A stretch of DNA of 64,000 nucleotides from Ruegeria sp. HKCCD8929 (GTDB lineage: Bacteria; Pseudomonadota; Alphaproteobacteria; Rhodobacterales; Rhodobacteraceae). A model generated the notes under the pieces. The model was not told the origin of the DNA, made no database searches, and saw only the letters and a list, made by a program, of their open reading frames with translations. Below, in pieces: positions 1-9,729 of this stretch. The DNA lies in NCBI RefSeq assembly GCF_013031405.1, contig NZ_WPZY01000004.1:62001-126000 (forward strand), given 5' to 3'. The first letter of the stretch is position 1. Every line of letters begins with the position of its first letter. The translations under genes and the position numbers were made by a program.

Positions 1-2
1 CG

Positions 3-1103
3 TTGGACCGCGATATCGACACGGCGGTGCTTTACGCCACCGAACAGCGCAAATTCGCGACCCGCCTGTCCCAGACCCGCCACCACCGCCGCACAGGCGG
101 CGCCATTGCGATCGAGGAGTACCTGCAACGGATGGAGGCGGACGAAAAACGCCGCCAGACCGCCGAGACACGTGGCGATATACGCCAGGCGCTGGCCGCC
201 TGCGAAGCACAGGATCACCGGCACACGGCGATGATGATGGAGGCCGCCCGGGGCGTCGAATTCACCCGACTTCAGACCGAGATAGAGACTGAAATCGGCC
301 GCCTGGAATCCCAAGCGCCCGGCGGTGGCAAGGCGGCACCGGTGATTGCCGAGGTCCGTGAGATGATGAACGATGCCGGCAATTTCACCAAAAGCGACAA
401 CTGGGTCGGCGCCACGCTGATGCTGCGCAAGGCGCGGACCGAGTTGAAGGTGGGCACCAAGGGGTTGGAACTGGTGGACAAGCTGGTGCCGGAGGAGGCG
501 CCGAAGGATTTCAACAAAGCCTATGCGCAGGTGACTGCGACGATCACCGGCCTGCGGAAACTGCCCGCCGCGCGCGGCTTCAAACGGGAACTGGCGGAGT
601 GCGTGGAACAGACCCGCGCCGCTCGGGCCGCCCTGCCCGATGAAGCGGCTGCCATGCAGCAGTTGAACTCTGCCCGTCGGACTTGCGCGGAACTCAGCAC
701 CAAGCTGCTGGAAGGCGGCAAATACACCAGCACGGTGCGACAGGTGATGGATCAGCGCAAAAAGCTGCTGCGCGCCCAGCAGGACAAATGCGCCCAACCC
801 GAGGCGGTGCGCGCTGGGCGCATGCTGAAAGAGGCAAACAAGAAAGCGCAGGGAAAGGATTTCGCCGCTGCGATGGACCTGCTGGACAAGGCGACAGGTG
901 AACTGCGCGCAGGACACAAGATCTCACAACTCTATTCCCGGTTTGTCGCCCCGGCTCGCATTGCGATTGCAAAACAGCTGAGGTCAAATTCGGGCGACGA
1001 TCCAAAGGCGCGGCTGGCCGAACTGGACACCGCTTTTCGCAACCGCGACCTGAAGGCCAGCGAAACGCTCGCGCGTACAGCGTTGGAGGCCGCCGAAGCG
1101 TGA
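3..1103 (+). CDS. Helical protein of unknown function, 5' end outside window
   Basis: This frame is open from the window edge to the stop at 1101-1103, so the visible 366 residues are probably the C-terminal part of a longer protein. It is rich in Ala, Lys, Arg and Glu and looks almost entirely helical, with heptad-like stretches and no signal peptide or membrane segment. Two stretches (about residues 120-160 and 270-310) look alike: each has a 'DxxxAxxLLxKAxxEL' pattern, which suggests a repeated helical hairpin domain. I recognise no family. It is on the opposite strand to the eCIS operon that ends at 5788 and is separated from it by four unrelated genes, so the eCIS context says little about its job. 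The TTG at position 3 is only the first possible start codon in the window, not a supported start. Confidence 0.7.
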   Translation: MDRDIDTAVLYATEQRKFATRLSQTRHHRRTGGAIAIEEYLQRMEADEKRRQTAETRGDIRQALAACEAQDHRHTAMMMEAARGVEFTRLQTEIETEIGRLESQAPGGGKAAPVIAEVREMMNDAGNFTKSDNWVGATLMLRKARTELKVGTKGLELVDKLVPEEAPKDFNKAYAQVTATITGLRKLPAARGFKRELAECVEQTRAARAALPDEAAAMQQLNSARRTCAELSTKLLEGGKYTSTVRQVMDQRKKLLRAQQDKCAQPEAVRAGRMLKEANKKAQGKDFAAAMDLLDKATGELRAGHKISQLYSRFVAPARIAIAKQLRSNSGDDPKARLAELDTAFRNRDLKASETLARTALEAAEA

Positions 1104-1345
1104 TTCTCGTCGAGTTGCAGGCGGGCGCCCTCACCCCTTGAACAAAGACCAAAACGTCACGCTATTCTCATCACTACGCCACACAAAAACCCGAAAATCC
1201 TGTTTTTGGTGGCTTGTTGAAAACAATCGCCCGGATGGCTAGGGTGCGCGACGATCTGAAACGGCGCGTCCGGGCCCGATTCGGGCTTGGCATCACACGC
1301 GGAATGCGTGCCCAAAAGTTGCAAGATTAAAGGTGAACGCAGGCA
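1104..1345. other. Intergenic region, 242 bases
   Basis: This is non-coding sequence between the helical protein and the GSCFA gene. It presumably contains the GSCFA promoter. I see no clear hairpin with T-run and no assignable boxes. A long open frame on the opposite strand through this area is the antisense of the GSCFA gene. Confidence 0.35.
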
Positions 1346-2503
1346 ATGAGCAATCGCAAAGCTTCGGCTCTCAAATTTCAGGTGACCACTAAGGATTCGG
1401 CAGAGTTCAGAACCTGGTTCCGCGGAGAGTACACCAACGGAAACCCGCAACTGGGGCACCTTCTGAGCGAAGATGCGATGGACAAATATGTGCTGCATGG
1501 TTGGAAGCCTGAGGCACCCATCATCACGCCGGAAACACAGATCACCGCCTTTGGCAGCTGCTTTGCCGCCAACATCTCGAACTACCTGTCTCAGAGAAAC
1601 TACAATGTTCTCAACAAGGACAAGAATGCCAAACGCGCCTATGTCGTGGGCTGCGGCGAGGGGATGGTCAATTCCTTTGTGATCCGGCAGCAGTTCGAAT
1701 GGGCCTGGGAAAACAAGGTATTCGATCAACCCCTGTGGCACGGGTACAAGGCCGAGGAATACGGCTATGACTCCGAGGTGCAGGCGACCACCAAAGAGAT
1801 CTTCGACAATACGGATGTGTTCATCCTGACCTTTGGTCTGTCGGAAATCTGGTATGATGAACCGACCGGCAACGTCTTCTGGCGCACCATTCCCAAGGAA
1901 AGCTATGATCCGAAACGGCACAAATTCCGGGTCAGCACCGTCGAGGAAAACAAGGAAAACCTGCGGGCGATCTACGATCTGATCCGCAAGCACCGCCCCG
2001 ACGCCAAGATCATCTACACCCTTTCTCCGATCCCGTTGCTGGCCACGTTCCGCAACAACTCGTGCATCACCTCGAACTCGGTTTCCAAAGGGGTTCTGCG
2101 CGTTGCAATCGACGAGGTCATTCGGGAAAAGCAGGAGGAAGGATACCTGCACTACTGGCCCTCGTACGAAATCATCACCGATGTGTTCCGCCAACCGTAC
2201 AAGCCGGATCGCCGCCACCCGTATGAAGAGGTGCTGGATTACATCATGATGCTGTTTGAAAAAACCTGGTGCATTCCGCCTGAAGACGAGGATGTGGAGC
2301 GACCAGACATCAAAGTGGGATTTGCCAAGGCACTGGTATCTGCACGACTGGTTCCGGGCGTAATTGCACGAGTGATCGCGAAGGACAACGATCATGCCGT
2401 TAACCGGCTTCTCGGACGCGAGCAGATCATGGAAGATCCGAAATCCGAACGCTCGGTCCGCCGGTTCCTGCAGAGCTTTCTGAAAAATCAGGACGTTGCC
2501 TGA
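1346..2503 (+). CDS. GSCFA domain-containing protein
   Basis: The protein has 385 residues. The family-defining GSCFA motif is at residues 70-74, followed by a region typical of the family (FGLSEIWYD near residue 172). The GSCFA family (PF08885) is related to SGNH/GDSL-like esterases and is often found near polysaccharide or surface-modification genes; its substrates are mostly unknown. The ATG at 1346 is preceded by an AGGTGA sequence at 1331-1336. No signal peptide is visible, so it is probably cytoplasmic. It lies 41 bases upstream of the PP-loop gene at 2545 on the same strand, so the two may be co-transcribed. The family call is strong; the specific reaction cannot be read from the sequence. 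Confidence 0.85.
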   Translation: MSNRKASALKFQVTTKDSAEFRTWFRGEYTNGNPQLGHLLSEDAMDKYVLHGWKPEAPIITPETQITAFGSCFAANISNYLSQRNYNVLNKDKNAKRAYVVGCGEGMVNSFVIRQQFEWAWENKVFDQPLWHGYKAEEYGYDSEVQATTKEIFDNTDVFILTFGLSEIWYDEPTGNVFWRTIPKESYDPKRHKFRVSTVEENKENLRAIYDLIRKHRPDAKIIYTLSPIPLLATFRNNSCITSNSVSKGVLRVAIDEVIREKQEEGYLHYWPSYEIITDVFRQPYKPDRRHPYEEVLDYIMMLFEKTWCIPPEDEDVERPDIKVGFAKALVSARLVPGVIARVIAKDNDHAVNRLLGREQIMEDPKSERSVRRFLQSFLKNQDVA

Positions 2504-2544
2504 GCCTCAGGTGCGATTGCGTCAAGTCAAAAAGGTCAATCCTG

Positions 2545-4047
2545 GTGTCAGACGAAAACCCCAAAGCGAAAGCCCAGCCTCTCCCGCTGGGCTTGCGGGA
2601 ATGTGATAAGCGACGCATTTCGGCCGACGGCCTGTTTGCGTTCCAGTTCACGCTGGGCCCGCAGGCATATCCCGGACGATTTGGACTGATCCCGAGGCCC
2701 TTCGGTGACAAAGTCCTGTCCTGCTCTCGCAAGCTGGCTGCAGCGGAACTGAGAGATACCGATGGCACCATCATCGGCTATTGCCTGGGCGTGGCCATCG
2801 ACGCGCAAGGCGAACGGGTGCGCGACCGCGAGGTCGCGGGCATCACCGCCTCGGCACCGGATTTCTGGGCTCGGATGGAAGAGTTCGTGATCGGTTTGGC
2901 AGGCCGATACCTTCTGCTGCTGCAAAACGGCGAGGAGCAGCGGGTCTATGGTGACGCGTCCAGCAGCTATTCTTGCGTGTTCGACCCGAAAACGGGCCAG
3001 GTTGGCGCGACACTGCTGATGTGCCTGACGCGGGACATCGTCGAAAACGGCGAAGTGGACTACAAGCTCGCGCTGACCGGAGAGCACCGGCTGCCCTTTG
3101 GGCATACCCGGGACCGTTTTGCCAAAAGCCTGACCGCCAACCATTACCTGAGCATTTCAGACATGAAGCAACACCGGTTCTGGCCCCGCGAAGGAGAGCT
3201 GGCGGATATACCGATGTCCGATGCCCCGGCCGAAATCGCCGCTATTCAGACTCGCCTGACGCAGATCATCCGGGGCATTGCAATCTCGGACCGCGCTGCG
3301 CTTCCGCTGAGCGGAGGCAACGACTCGCGCAACCTGCTGGCCTGCGCCAAACCGGCCCTGAAGGACATAGCCCGCTACTTCACCCAGACCCACAACCGCA
3401 ACAGCCGGGTCGATTTCCGATCAGCGCAAGGGTTGGCGAAAGCGTTCCGGGTCAAACTGGAGCATCACCAGGCAGGGGAGGATTTCAGCGAGCAAGCCGT
3501 CTCGGACCGAACCCGTGACTATAGCCTCACCACGGGCTTTGCGGTGCCCCCGCCACAGACGCATAACAAGAACCTTTGGGGCGATCTGGGCTCGGACGAA
3601 ATCGTCATGCTTGGCAACGTCATGGAAATTCTGCGGGCGGCGCATTGGCGGACCGGTGATCGCACACACAGAAAGCTGAACCGCAAATTTGGTTTGAAAA
3701 GAAGCCTGTTTGTCGGCGGCGGCAGGTTCACCGTCGACTTCATCAGAAAGTGGCTGCCGCTGTTCAATGTCTGGTGTGATCAACTGCCGACGGACGCGCA
3801 GGAGAAATACATCGACATGGCGTTTCTGGAGCACAACCTGCCCAATCTGGGCGTGTCGCTGTTCGGCCAACTGGAAAACTTCTATCTGTCGCCCTTCAAC
3901 GACCGGGAGTTGTGCGCGCGGTCCGCCCGCCTGCCCCTGGATTACAGGTATTCCAACCAGGCCAACTCGGACCTGCTGCAGCATGCCGCGCCGGAACTGA
4001 CGAAAATTCCATTTGCGTGGGAGATTCATGCCGGAAACGCTGCCTGA
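2545..4047 (+). CDS. Asparagine-synthase-like PP-loop protein
   Basis: The protein has 500 residues. It carries the ATP-pyrophosphatase PP-loop motif SGGNDS at residues 256-261, as in the synthetase domain of asparagine synthase and beta-lactam synthetase type enzymes. The N-terminal 250 residues fit a degenerate glutaminase-like (Ntn) fold, but the catalytic Cys expected at position 2 of a true glutamine amidotransferase is absent, so it probably does not hydrolyse glutamine. The start is GTG at 2545, with AAAGGT 8 bases upstream at 2531-2536. It follows the GSCFA gene, and the two could modify a cell-surface or small-molecule product. The amidotransferase or amide-ligase activity is inferred from the fold only. 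Confidence 0.65.
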   Translation: MSDENPKAKAQPLPLGLRECDKRRISADGLFAFQFTLGPQAYPGRFGLIPRPFGDKVLSCSRKLAAAELRDTDGTIIGYCLGVAIDAQGERVRDREVAGITASAPDFWARMEEFVIGLAGRYLLLLQNGEEQRVYGDASSSYSCVFDPKTGQVGATLLMCLTRDIVENGEVDYKLALTGEHRLPFGHTRDRFAKSLTANHYLSISDMKQHRFWPREGELADIPMSDAPAEIAAIQTRLTQIIRGIAISDRAALPLSGGNDSRNLLACAKPALKDIARYFTQTHNRNSRVDFRSAQGLAKAFRVKLEHHQAGEDFSEQAVSDRTRDYSLTTGFAVPPPQTHNKNLWGDLGSDEIVMLGNVMEILRAAHWRTGDRTHRKLNRKFGLKRSLFVGGGRFTVDFIRKWLPLFNVWCDQLPTDAQEKYIDMAFLEHNLPNLGVSLFGQLENFYLSPFNDRELCARSARLPLDYRYSNQANSDLLQHAAPELTKIPFAWEIHAGNAA

Positions 4048-4079
4048 CGTTACGCCTGAAGGATCAGCGTTCCCTTTAT

Positions 4080-4712
4080 TCACTCAAGAATACGGATGGC
4101 CGCCTGCATCTGCGAAAACGCGATGTATTCGTAACGCTCGCGCGGTAGCTCCTCGGTCAGGGCCTTATACTCGCCGTCTTCCCAGAAGGGGTATCCGATC
4201 AGCTCGTCAAACAGCACGATCGTGCCTTTCTTGAAGCGCGACTTGGCGAGGCCTAGAATTGTCTTTGCCGGCGAGTACGTGTCCGTATCCACGTGCAGAT
4301 AGGCAATGTCGCCCTGTTCCTTTTCAAAAAAGGGCGGCAGCGTGTCGTCAACCCAACCTTTGGTCAGCGTCACGTTGCTCTCAACTTCCGGCAGGTTACC
4401 TTTCAGATCAAACGCGCCTGCGCCAAGATCGACACCAACCCATCCCTCGGACAGACCCTCGAAACTGTCAAATCCGTGGAGCGTTCTGTTCGGAAACAAC
4501 CTGGCCATAGCGTTGATCGACCGACCCTTGAACACCCCACATTCCATCATGATCCCTTCCGTCGGAATCTGCGTCGCCAGCCAAGGCCACAACCGCTGCT
4601 TACGCGGAAAGATAAGCGATGTGGCGCCCTGCGCCTCGATGAACTCGGCCGAACGAGCGGCAGCCCGGTGATGCAAGTGATCAATTGGGTTCTTCGACAG
4701 ACCGGTATCCAT
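4080..4712 (-). CDS. TylF/MycF-like SAM-dependent methyltransferase
   Basis: The protein has 210 residues from the chosen start. A class I SAM-binding signature, ECGVFKGRS, is at residues 57-65, followed by HGFDSFEG (79-86) and the acidic metal-binding-type stretch HVDTDTY (140-146). This matches macrocin O-methyltransferase (TylF)-type sugar or polyketide O-methyltransferases. The reading frame extends further upstream to 4772, but the ATG at 4712 has a GGAGG sequence 6 bases before it and gives the usual family length, so I use it. The gene is convergent with the PP-loop gene (32-base gap) and divergent from the phosphatase gene at 4999. The substrate is unknown; a glycan or lipid sugar is plausible. 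Confidence 0.75.
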   Translation of the reverse strand: MDTGLSKNPIDHLHHRAAARSAEFIEAQGATSLIFPRKQRLWPWLATQIPTEGIMMECGVFKGRSINAMARLFPNRTLHGFDSFEGLSEGWVGVDLGAGAFDLKGNLPEVESNVTLTKGWVDDTLPPFFEKEQGDIAYLHVDTDTYSPAKTILGLAKSRFKKGTIVLFDELIGYPFWEDGEYKALTEELPRERYEYIAFSQMQAAIRILE

Positions 4713-4998
4713 GCAATGCCTCCAGCGAGTTACTTTTCGGCGCAGAAACGCTGAAGGTGAACCGCTCCACACATTTCAACCTGCCTGACCGGGCATCAAC
4801 GTCATTTACGGATGCAGCTTTGTCAATAAGCCCTAAAAAATTCAAACAAGACCCGCCAAATGAGCGCCGGGTTTGGGGCCAGACGGCAAGGTGCCACGCT
4901 TACAACCGTGGATTTTTCTTGTACCTCCGTTCAGGTTTGTGTTCTTCATCAACGTGGTCCAGACGTTGGATTTTCAAACCGAGGTTGACTGCAAACCC
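4713..4998. other. Divergent intergenic region, 286 bases
   Basis: This gap separates the divergent methyltransferase and phosphatase genes and must hold both promoters. It is visibly more AT-rich than the surrounding genes (runs such as AAAAAATTC near 4838). I could not define -35/-10 boxes or an operator with confidence. Confidence 0.4.
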
Positions 4999-5781
4999 AT
5001 GACAGATCCTTTGATGAGCCGCCTCGAGTTTGCCAAGGACCTGGCGCAAGAGGCTGCCGCGCTGGCCGTAAAGCTGCGCGATGAACGGGATGCGGATTTC
5101 ATCTCTGAAAAAGGCCGGCAGGATTTCGTCACCCTCGCCGACCGCGCCGTGGAACGACTGATCCGCACCCGTATTGCCGAAACCTATCCCGAAGACGCCA
5201 TGCTGGGGGAAGAAGATGGAGTGACCGGCGAGGGTGAGGGGCTTTGGGTTGTGGATCCTATCGACGGCACCGCAAATTACATGCGTGGTCTGCCGGATTG
5301 GGGCGTGTGCATCGCCTATTGCCACGGTGACGAAATCCTCTGCGGCGTGGTCTGTGCGCCGGACCTGAACATGCACGTATGGGCCGCCCAAGGCGGTGGG
5401 GCGTGGATGAATGGCGCGCCCATCGGCGTCTCGGATTGTCACCAGCCGGACAGGGCGCTTTTGCTTTTGGGCTGGTCCAACCGCCGTCCCCTCAGCGATC
5501 ATCTGGCGATCATTGGCAGAGTTCTCGAAGGCGGATTGGAATATCGCCGCAACGGGTCCGCGGCGATCAGCCTGCTGGCCGTGGCGACAGGCCGGGCCGA
5601 AGGCTATTTCGAGCAGCACCTGAACGCCTGGGATGCCTTCGCCGCAATGGTCATAATCGCCGAGGCCGGGGGCATCGTGCGCGCCGCGCCGACGGCTGAG
5701 TTCGTCACCTCGGGCAGCAGCATTCTGGCATCCGCCCCGGGTCTGATCCAAGCCTTTGAGGCAATCATCGCCGAGACCTAA
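4999..5781 (+). CDS. Inositol monophosphatase family protein
   Basis: The protein has 260 residues from ATG 4999. It has the three metal-binding blocks of the Li+-sensitive phosphatase superfamily: GEED (70-73), DPIDGT (86-91) and the C-terminal WD at 211-212 followed by AGG. Members hydrolyse inositol monophosphate, histidinol phosphate, 3'-phosphoadenosine-5'-phosphate or fructose-1,6-bisphosphate, and the sequence alone does not decide which. The frame is open to 4873, but the extra 42 residues are Phe/Pro-rich and unlike the family; starting at 4999 gives the normal length of about 260. The ribosome site is not clear (GAGG at 4981-4984 is rather distant). It converges with the last eCIS gene, with only 6 bases between stops. 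Confidence 0.85.
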   Translation: MTDPLMSRLEFAKDLAQEAAALAVKLRDERDADFISEKGRQDFVTLADRAVERLIRTRIAETYPEDAMLGEEDGVTGEGEGLWVVDPIDGTANYMRGLPDWGVCIAYCHGDEILCGVVCAPDLNMHVWAAQGGGAWMNGAPIGVSDCHQPDRALLLLGWSNRRPLSDHLAIIGRVLEGGLEYRRNGSAAISLLAVATGRAEGYFEQHLNAWDAFAAMVIIAEAGGIVRAAPTAEFVTSGSSILASAPGLIQAFEAIIAET

Positions 5782-5787
5782 CCCGCA

Positions 5788-6339
5788 TCAGCGGCGGCGA
5801 GGTTGCGGCACCATCTTGTTCAGCGTCGCCAGAGCCTCGGTCGCTGCATCTATGTTTTTCAACATCCGCTCGCGCGCCTCCGTTTCGGTTTGTTCATCGC
5901 GCTCGAACCGCTCAAGCGTTTTGGCGATATGATCGCGGGTCTCTGGCAGGGCCCGGCGCGCTTCTGCGGCAAAATTCCTGTCGCTGATCCTCTCCTGCGT
6001 TTGCTTGCGATCCACTGCAGCGGTCTGGAACGCGTCCTCAACCCGGCTGGCGGCCACTTGTAGCCGCAACTCGGCCTCAACGCCCAATGCATCGCCCCCC
6101 AGATCAGCGCGGATGACCACGCCTGTCGGGCGCAACCCGGCCACGGCCGGGACCACGATGCTGGCCCCGGTTCGGAACCCGTCGGCGCTGCGCAAGCGGG
6201 GGTTGGCGGCCAGAAGCGCCGCCTCGGCCCGGCGCAGCAGGTCCCGCGACCCTGCCCCGGTACCGATCTCGAAAACCTTGCGGGCCAGCGTGCTCAGCGT
6301 CCGTTCGCGGCCCAGTTTGACGATCCGTGTGGTCGACAT
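5788..6339 (-). CDS. LysM-like protein with helical tail, last eCIS gene
   Basis: The protein has 183 residues. The N-terminal 70 residues resemble the LysM/tail-protein-X module used in contractile tails: a LSTLARKVF helix, a LLAANP turn and a GASIVVP strand. The rest (80-180) is highly charged and helical, with a probable coiled coil. It is the last gene of the eCIS cluster, 15 bases downstream of the giant fibre gene, so it may help attach or fold the fibre. No signal peptide is visible. The LysM call rests on pattern similarity and is moderate; membership of the operon is well supported. Confidence 0.6.
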   Translation of the reverse strand: MSTTRIVKLGRERTLSTLARKVFEIGTGAGSRDLLRRAEAALLAANPRLRSADGFRTGASIVVPAVAGLRPTGVVIRADLGGDALGVEAELRLQVAASRVEDAFQTAAVDRKQTQERISDRNFAAEARRALPETRDHIAKTLERFERDEQTETEARERMLKNIDAATEALATLNKMVPQPRRR

Positions 6340-6354
6340 CGCAGCCTCCTTTCC

Positions 6355-9300
6355 TCAGTTCATCAGGTTGAGCGCGTTGAACGGCGCCGGTATCGGCCCG
6401 TTGTTCAGCGCGATGCCCGACGTTGTGACGTTGCCCAGCACCGCCGCCGCGCCGTTTGCACCGGCAAACAACCGCATCGAGTTGGCGTCGGTGCTGTGGC
6501 TGACCGAGTTCGAGGACACGTTCAGACGCTGCCCGGCGACCAGCACTACCTCGCTCAGCCCTCCGCCGCTTTGCAGGTCGACCTGATTGTCCGAAAACCC
6601 GATGGATCGTGCGCCGTTGCTGAACACCCAGACAATCGAACCCACGGTTTGCTGCGCCGCGCGGGCTTGATTGCCGCGTACGGAAATCACCGATGGCACC
6701 GAAGGCGCAACGATGCGGAACCGGTTTTCCGACGCCGCCCAAAGCTCATCACCGACGCGGAAATGGATATGCGCCGCAGGTGCGCGTCCCGGCAAAGCCG
6801 CAAGGTAGCCGAGCGTTAGCCGCCCGATGACACCGATATCGGGTTGCACGGTCTGCCCCACTCTGATCGCCCGCCAGTCGGTCAGATCATCGCCGCGCGA
6901 CAGCTCGCCAAAGACCCGGTTCGACCCGATTGTGAGCCCGATAAAGGGCGGCATGGCCAGAATACCCGCACAGGTCGTCTCGGGCTGACCCCGGCCGATT
7001 TCCGCGACCACGTTGGATGAGATGTCCAGGCTGCCGCTGCCCTGTGCGGCGATCCCGGCATATGTCTGGCCCGAGCCGCCCTCGTTGCCCACATCGCGCA
7101 CCGAGTTGCCGATGACCTGCCCGGTCTCGACCCCGATCACCAGTACGCCCACCGCGAAATCCCGGCCCGTGGACTGGCCTATACGGTTGATCGAATTGTT
7201 GTCGATGGCCAGATGCCGGATCGAGGCATCCGGCTCGACCGTGATGCCAGCCTCGCCGCAATCGCGGATGATGTTGCGCTTGATGAACACCGTGTCGTGC
7301 TGACCCGCGATGCGAATGCCCGCGCCGCCGAGATCGAAAATCGTGTTCCCGACGATCTGCGCGTCCGTCAATGTGTTGGGCAGGATATTGGGCGCCAACG
7401 CGATACCGTTGCCAACACCGTCACCGCCGGAAATCTCGCAATCCTGCACCCGCATGGTGCCTGCCGACAGGATCAGTGCCGTGCGGTCGGCGATCAGGGT
7501 CGAACCGTCGATGGCAAGCGAGGCGGCCGGAATCTCGGCCCAGTTGATCTGTACCCCGCTGCGAAGCGAGAGCACCATGTTCCGTGCCAGCCGCGCCGCC
7601 GCGATATTGAGCGCCGAGCGGTCGAACCGCACCGCGATCCGCCCGCCGAACAGGATGCTGTCGAGCACCCGCAACTCGGCAAAGGCCACGAATTGCAGGT
7701 CGCCATCCTCATCCAGCCCGTATGACGAACGCGAGCCCAGCGCATGCGGCGCAATCGAGACGCATTCCTCGATCTTGGTGGCCATCTGCATTCCATCCAG
7801 CGCGATGCCGAAATCGAAACTGTCCTCGGGGTTCGGCGAGGCCACCAGCACAGCAATCCGACGTAGCGCCAGCAGCGAGGTATCGACCGCTGCCACCCCG
7901 TGGACCGGCAGCAGGTTGCCCGCTGGATCGGGCGCAGGGGCGGCCAGCACAGTAAAGCGCTCCAACCGGATATCGACCGAGCCCTGGACCTGTATGGCCC
8001 CACCCGGCCCCTGATAGGTCAGGATGGTGCCCAGCCCCTGCCCCACCAGCCGGATCGCCACGCGGGCGTTGATCTGCACGGGTTCGGTCAGGGTGTAGAT
8101 ACCCGCATCCAGACAGACGGATCCGCCCAGCGGTTCGACCTGATCTATCGCGTCCTGAATGGTCAGGGCGCCGGAATTGTGTTCATCGGCGGTGACGCAG
8201 ACGGTGCAGGCACAGCCCTCGCCCGCCTCGAATTCCGGCGGCCAGAAGGTCCGGCAATCCAGCACCTGGCCCGCCACACCCGCCGCAGCGGGTGTGACCA
8301 CGGCCAGCCGCGTGTAGTGGCGCTGCACACCATCGGGCGGTGCATCGGTGATGATCTCGATCTGGGTGCCCGCCGTGCGCGCGGCAAAGCGCCAGTGATC
8401 CATCTCGCGCCAGGTCCCGGGCCCGGCGGCGGTGTCGAAACTGACGGTGATACCGCTTTCCAGCAGAATGGCGCGGTTATCGGGGGGCACCGGGATCAGC
8501 CCGTCCGAGCCCGGATCGTCCAGATCCTCCCACTCGGTGCCGTCATCCAGCCGGATCACCCCGCGCTGGTCCCAGCGGACCAGCCGTGTGTGGCGGTTCG
8601 CCAACGTGTCGTCATCGACGCCGGTGGGCACCAGATCGGCCTCGACCGCGCTTTCGAACTCGACCTCTCGGGTTTCCGCATCCACATCCGCCACCCGCAG
8701 CATCTGGCCCGAGCGGTGGTTCAGTTCGCGGTGATCGTCGGTCAGTTCCACCCAGTCGCCGGGGGCAAAGCTCAGCACCTCGTCGCGTCCGATCCGCGCC
8801 ACGGTGACGGATTCCCCATCCGCCGCGATCTCGGTCACGGCAGCGCGGACCGAAGCGTTTTCACGGCTGAACTTGAACCGCCAGTCGCCCTGTGTGGGTG
8901 TATCGTCGGGATCGAAATCGGCGGCGAGTCCATGGATTTCCACGCGATAGAACTGATTCTCGACACCGGAATAGCCTTCGGTCGGCGGCACCAGACAGGG
9001 ATCTTCGGGGTCGTCCACATCAACGGTGCCATTGGTCAGCCGCGCGGTGGAGGGCGCGATTTCCTCGACCCAACCCGGCAACTCCTCGTCGGGCGTCGCA
9101 CAGGTCGCGTCATCATCCAGGTTCGGCAGCACCCGCACCTGCCACACGGTCTGCCAGCGGGTGGTGGTGTCGAGCCCCCCCAGCGCAGGATCGAGCAGCC
9201 CCGGCATCTCGGTCGGCGTCACCTCGCGCTGCCAGGCCACCAGATAGACCAGATACGGCCCGTCCGCGGGCAGCGGATCGGATACGGGCCAATAGGGTTG

Positions 9301-9711
9301 CGAGAAATAGCCGGTAAAATCGCCGGCCGGAGGCGAAATCATCTCGTCCAGCACCCCCTCTGGCCCATCCGTACCCGGCCGCGCCCGGTCGAATACCGGT
9401 GCCGGGCGGGTTGGATCGGTTCCGTCGAAATCGGCAAACCCGAAGGATTCGCAATTCATCCCGTCGAGATAGAGCCTGCCGCGCCCGAACTCGAACCCGG
9501 TAGGGGTGAGCTGTATCTCAAAAGCCAGCTCGGTCTCGCGCGGCACCACCGCGCGTCCGATCGTATCCACGGTTCCGGCACGGATGCGGCGGTCGAACAT
9601 CTCGACCAATTCATTCCAGTCACTGTCCAAAACCGCCCGGCCTTGCTGAAGAAACACCCCTGCGAAGCTTCTCAGGGTGTCGAAGCTGTCTCTGCTATAG
9701 TCACCGCTCAT
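6355..9711 (-). CDS. Giant DUF6519 / right-handed beta-helix eCIS fibre or baseplate protein
   Basis: The protein has 1118 residues. The N-terminus (MSGDYSRDSF, then a LQQGRAVLDSDWNE stretch) matches the DUF6519 family found in phage-tail-like clusters. From about residue 490 onward there is a long series of short rungs with patterns such as IVGNTIFDLGGAGI and IGNSVRDVGN, typical of a right-handed parallel beta-helix (pectin-lyase-like). A Cys-rich turn (GCACTVC) sits near residue 500 at the junction. The size and beta-helix suggest a receptor-binding or baseplate-decorating fibre that contacts the target cell; this is inferred from the fold and from its place after the baseplate genes. It lies 18 bases downstream of the tail-I gene. 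Confidence 0.75.
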   Translation of the reverse strand: MSGDYSRDSFDTLRSFAGVFLQQGRAVLDSDWNELVEMFDRRIRAGTVDTIGRAVVPRETELAFEIQLTPTGFEFGRGRLYLDGMNCESFGFADFDGTDPTRPAPVFDRARPGTDGPEGVLDEMISPPAGDFTGYFSQPYWPVSDPLPADGPYLVYLVAWQREVTPTEMPGLLDPALGGLDTTTRWQTVWQVRVLPNLDDDATCATPDEELPGWVEEIAPSTARLTNGTVDVDDPEDPCLVPPTEGYSGVENQFYRVEIHGLAADFDPDDTPTQGDWRFKFSRENASVRAAVTEIAADGESVTVARIGRDEVLSFAPGDWVELTDDHRELNHRSGQMLRVADVDAETREVEFESAVEADLVPTGVDDDTLANRHTRLVRWDQRGVIRLDDGTEWEDLDDPGSDGLIPVPPDNRAILLESGITVSFDTAAGPGTWREMDHWRFAARTAGTQIEIITDAPPDGVQRHYTRLAVVTPAAAGVAGQVLDCRTFWPPEFEAGEGCACTVCVTADEHNSGALTIQDAIDQVEPLGGSVCLDAGIYTLTEPVQINARVAIRLVGQGLGTILTYQGPGGAIQVQGSVDIRLERFTVLAAPAPDPAGNLLPVHGVAAVDTSLLALRRIAVLVASPNPEDSFDFGIALDGMQMATKIEECVSIAPHALGSRSSYGLDEDGDLQFVAFAELRVLDSILFGGRIAVRFDRSALNIAAARLARNMVLSLRSGVQINWAEIPAASLAIDGSTLIADRTALILSAGTMRVQDCEISGGDGVGNGIALAPNILPNTLTDAQIVGNTIFDLGGAGIRIAGQHDTVFIKRNIIRDCGEAGITVEPDASIRHLAIDNNSINRIGQSTGRDFAVGVLVIGVETGQVIGNSVRDVGNEGGSGQTYAGIAAQGSGSLDISSNVVAEIGRGQPETTCAGILAMPPFIGLTIGSNRVFGELSRGDDLTDWRAIRVGQTVQPDIGVIGRLTLGYLAALPGRAPAAHIHFRVGDELWAASENRFRIVAPSVPSVISVRGNQARAAQQTVGSIVWVFSNGARSIGFSDNQVDLQSGGGLSEVVLVAGQRLNVSSNSVSHSTDANSMRLFAGANGAAAVLGNVTTSGIALNNGPIPAPFNALNLMN

Positions 9712-9729
9712 TGGGTCGCTCCTTCAAAT

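Noticed and set aside
1157..2395. 412-codon minus-strand open frame
   Set aside because: It is antisense to the GSCFA gene, which has clear family motifs.
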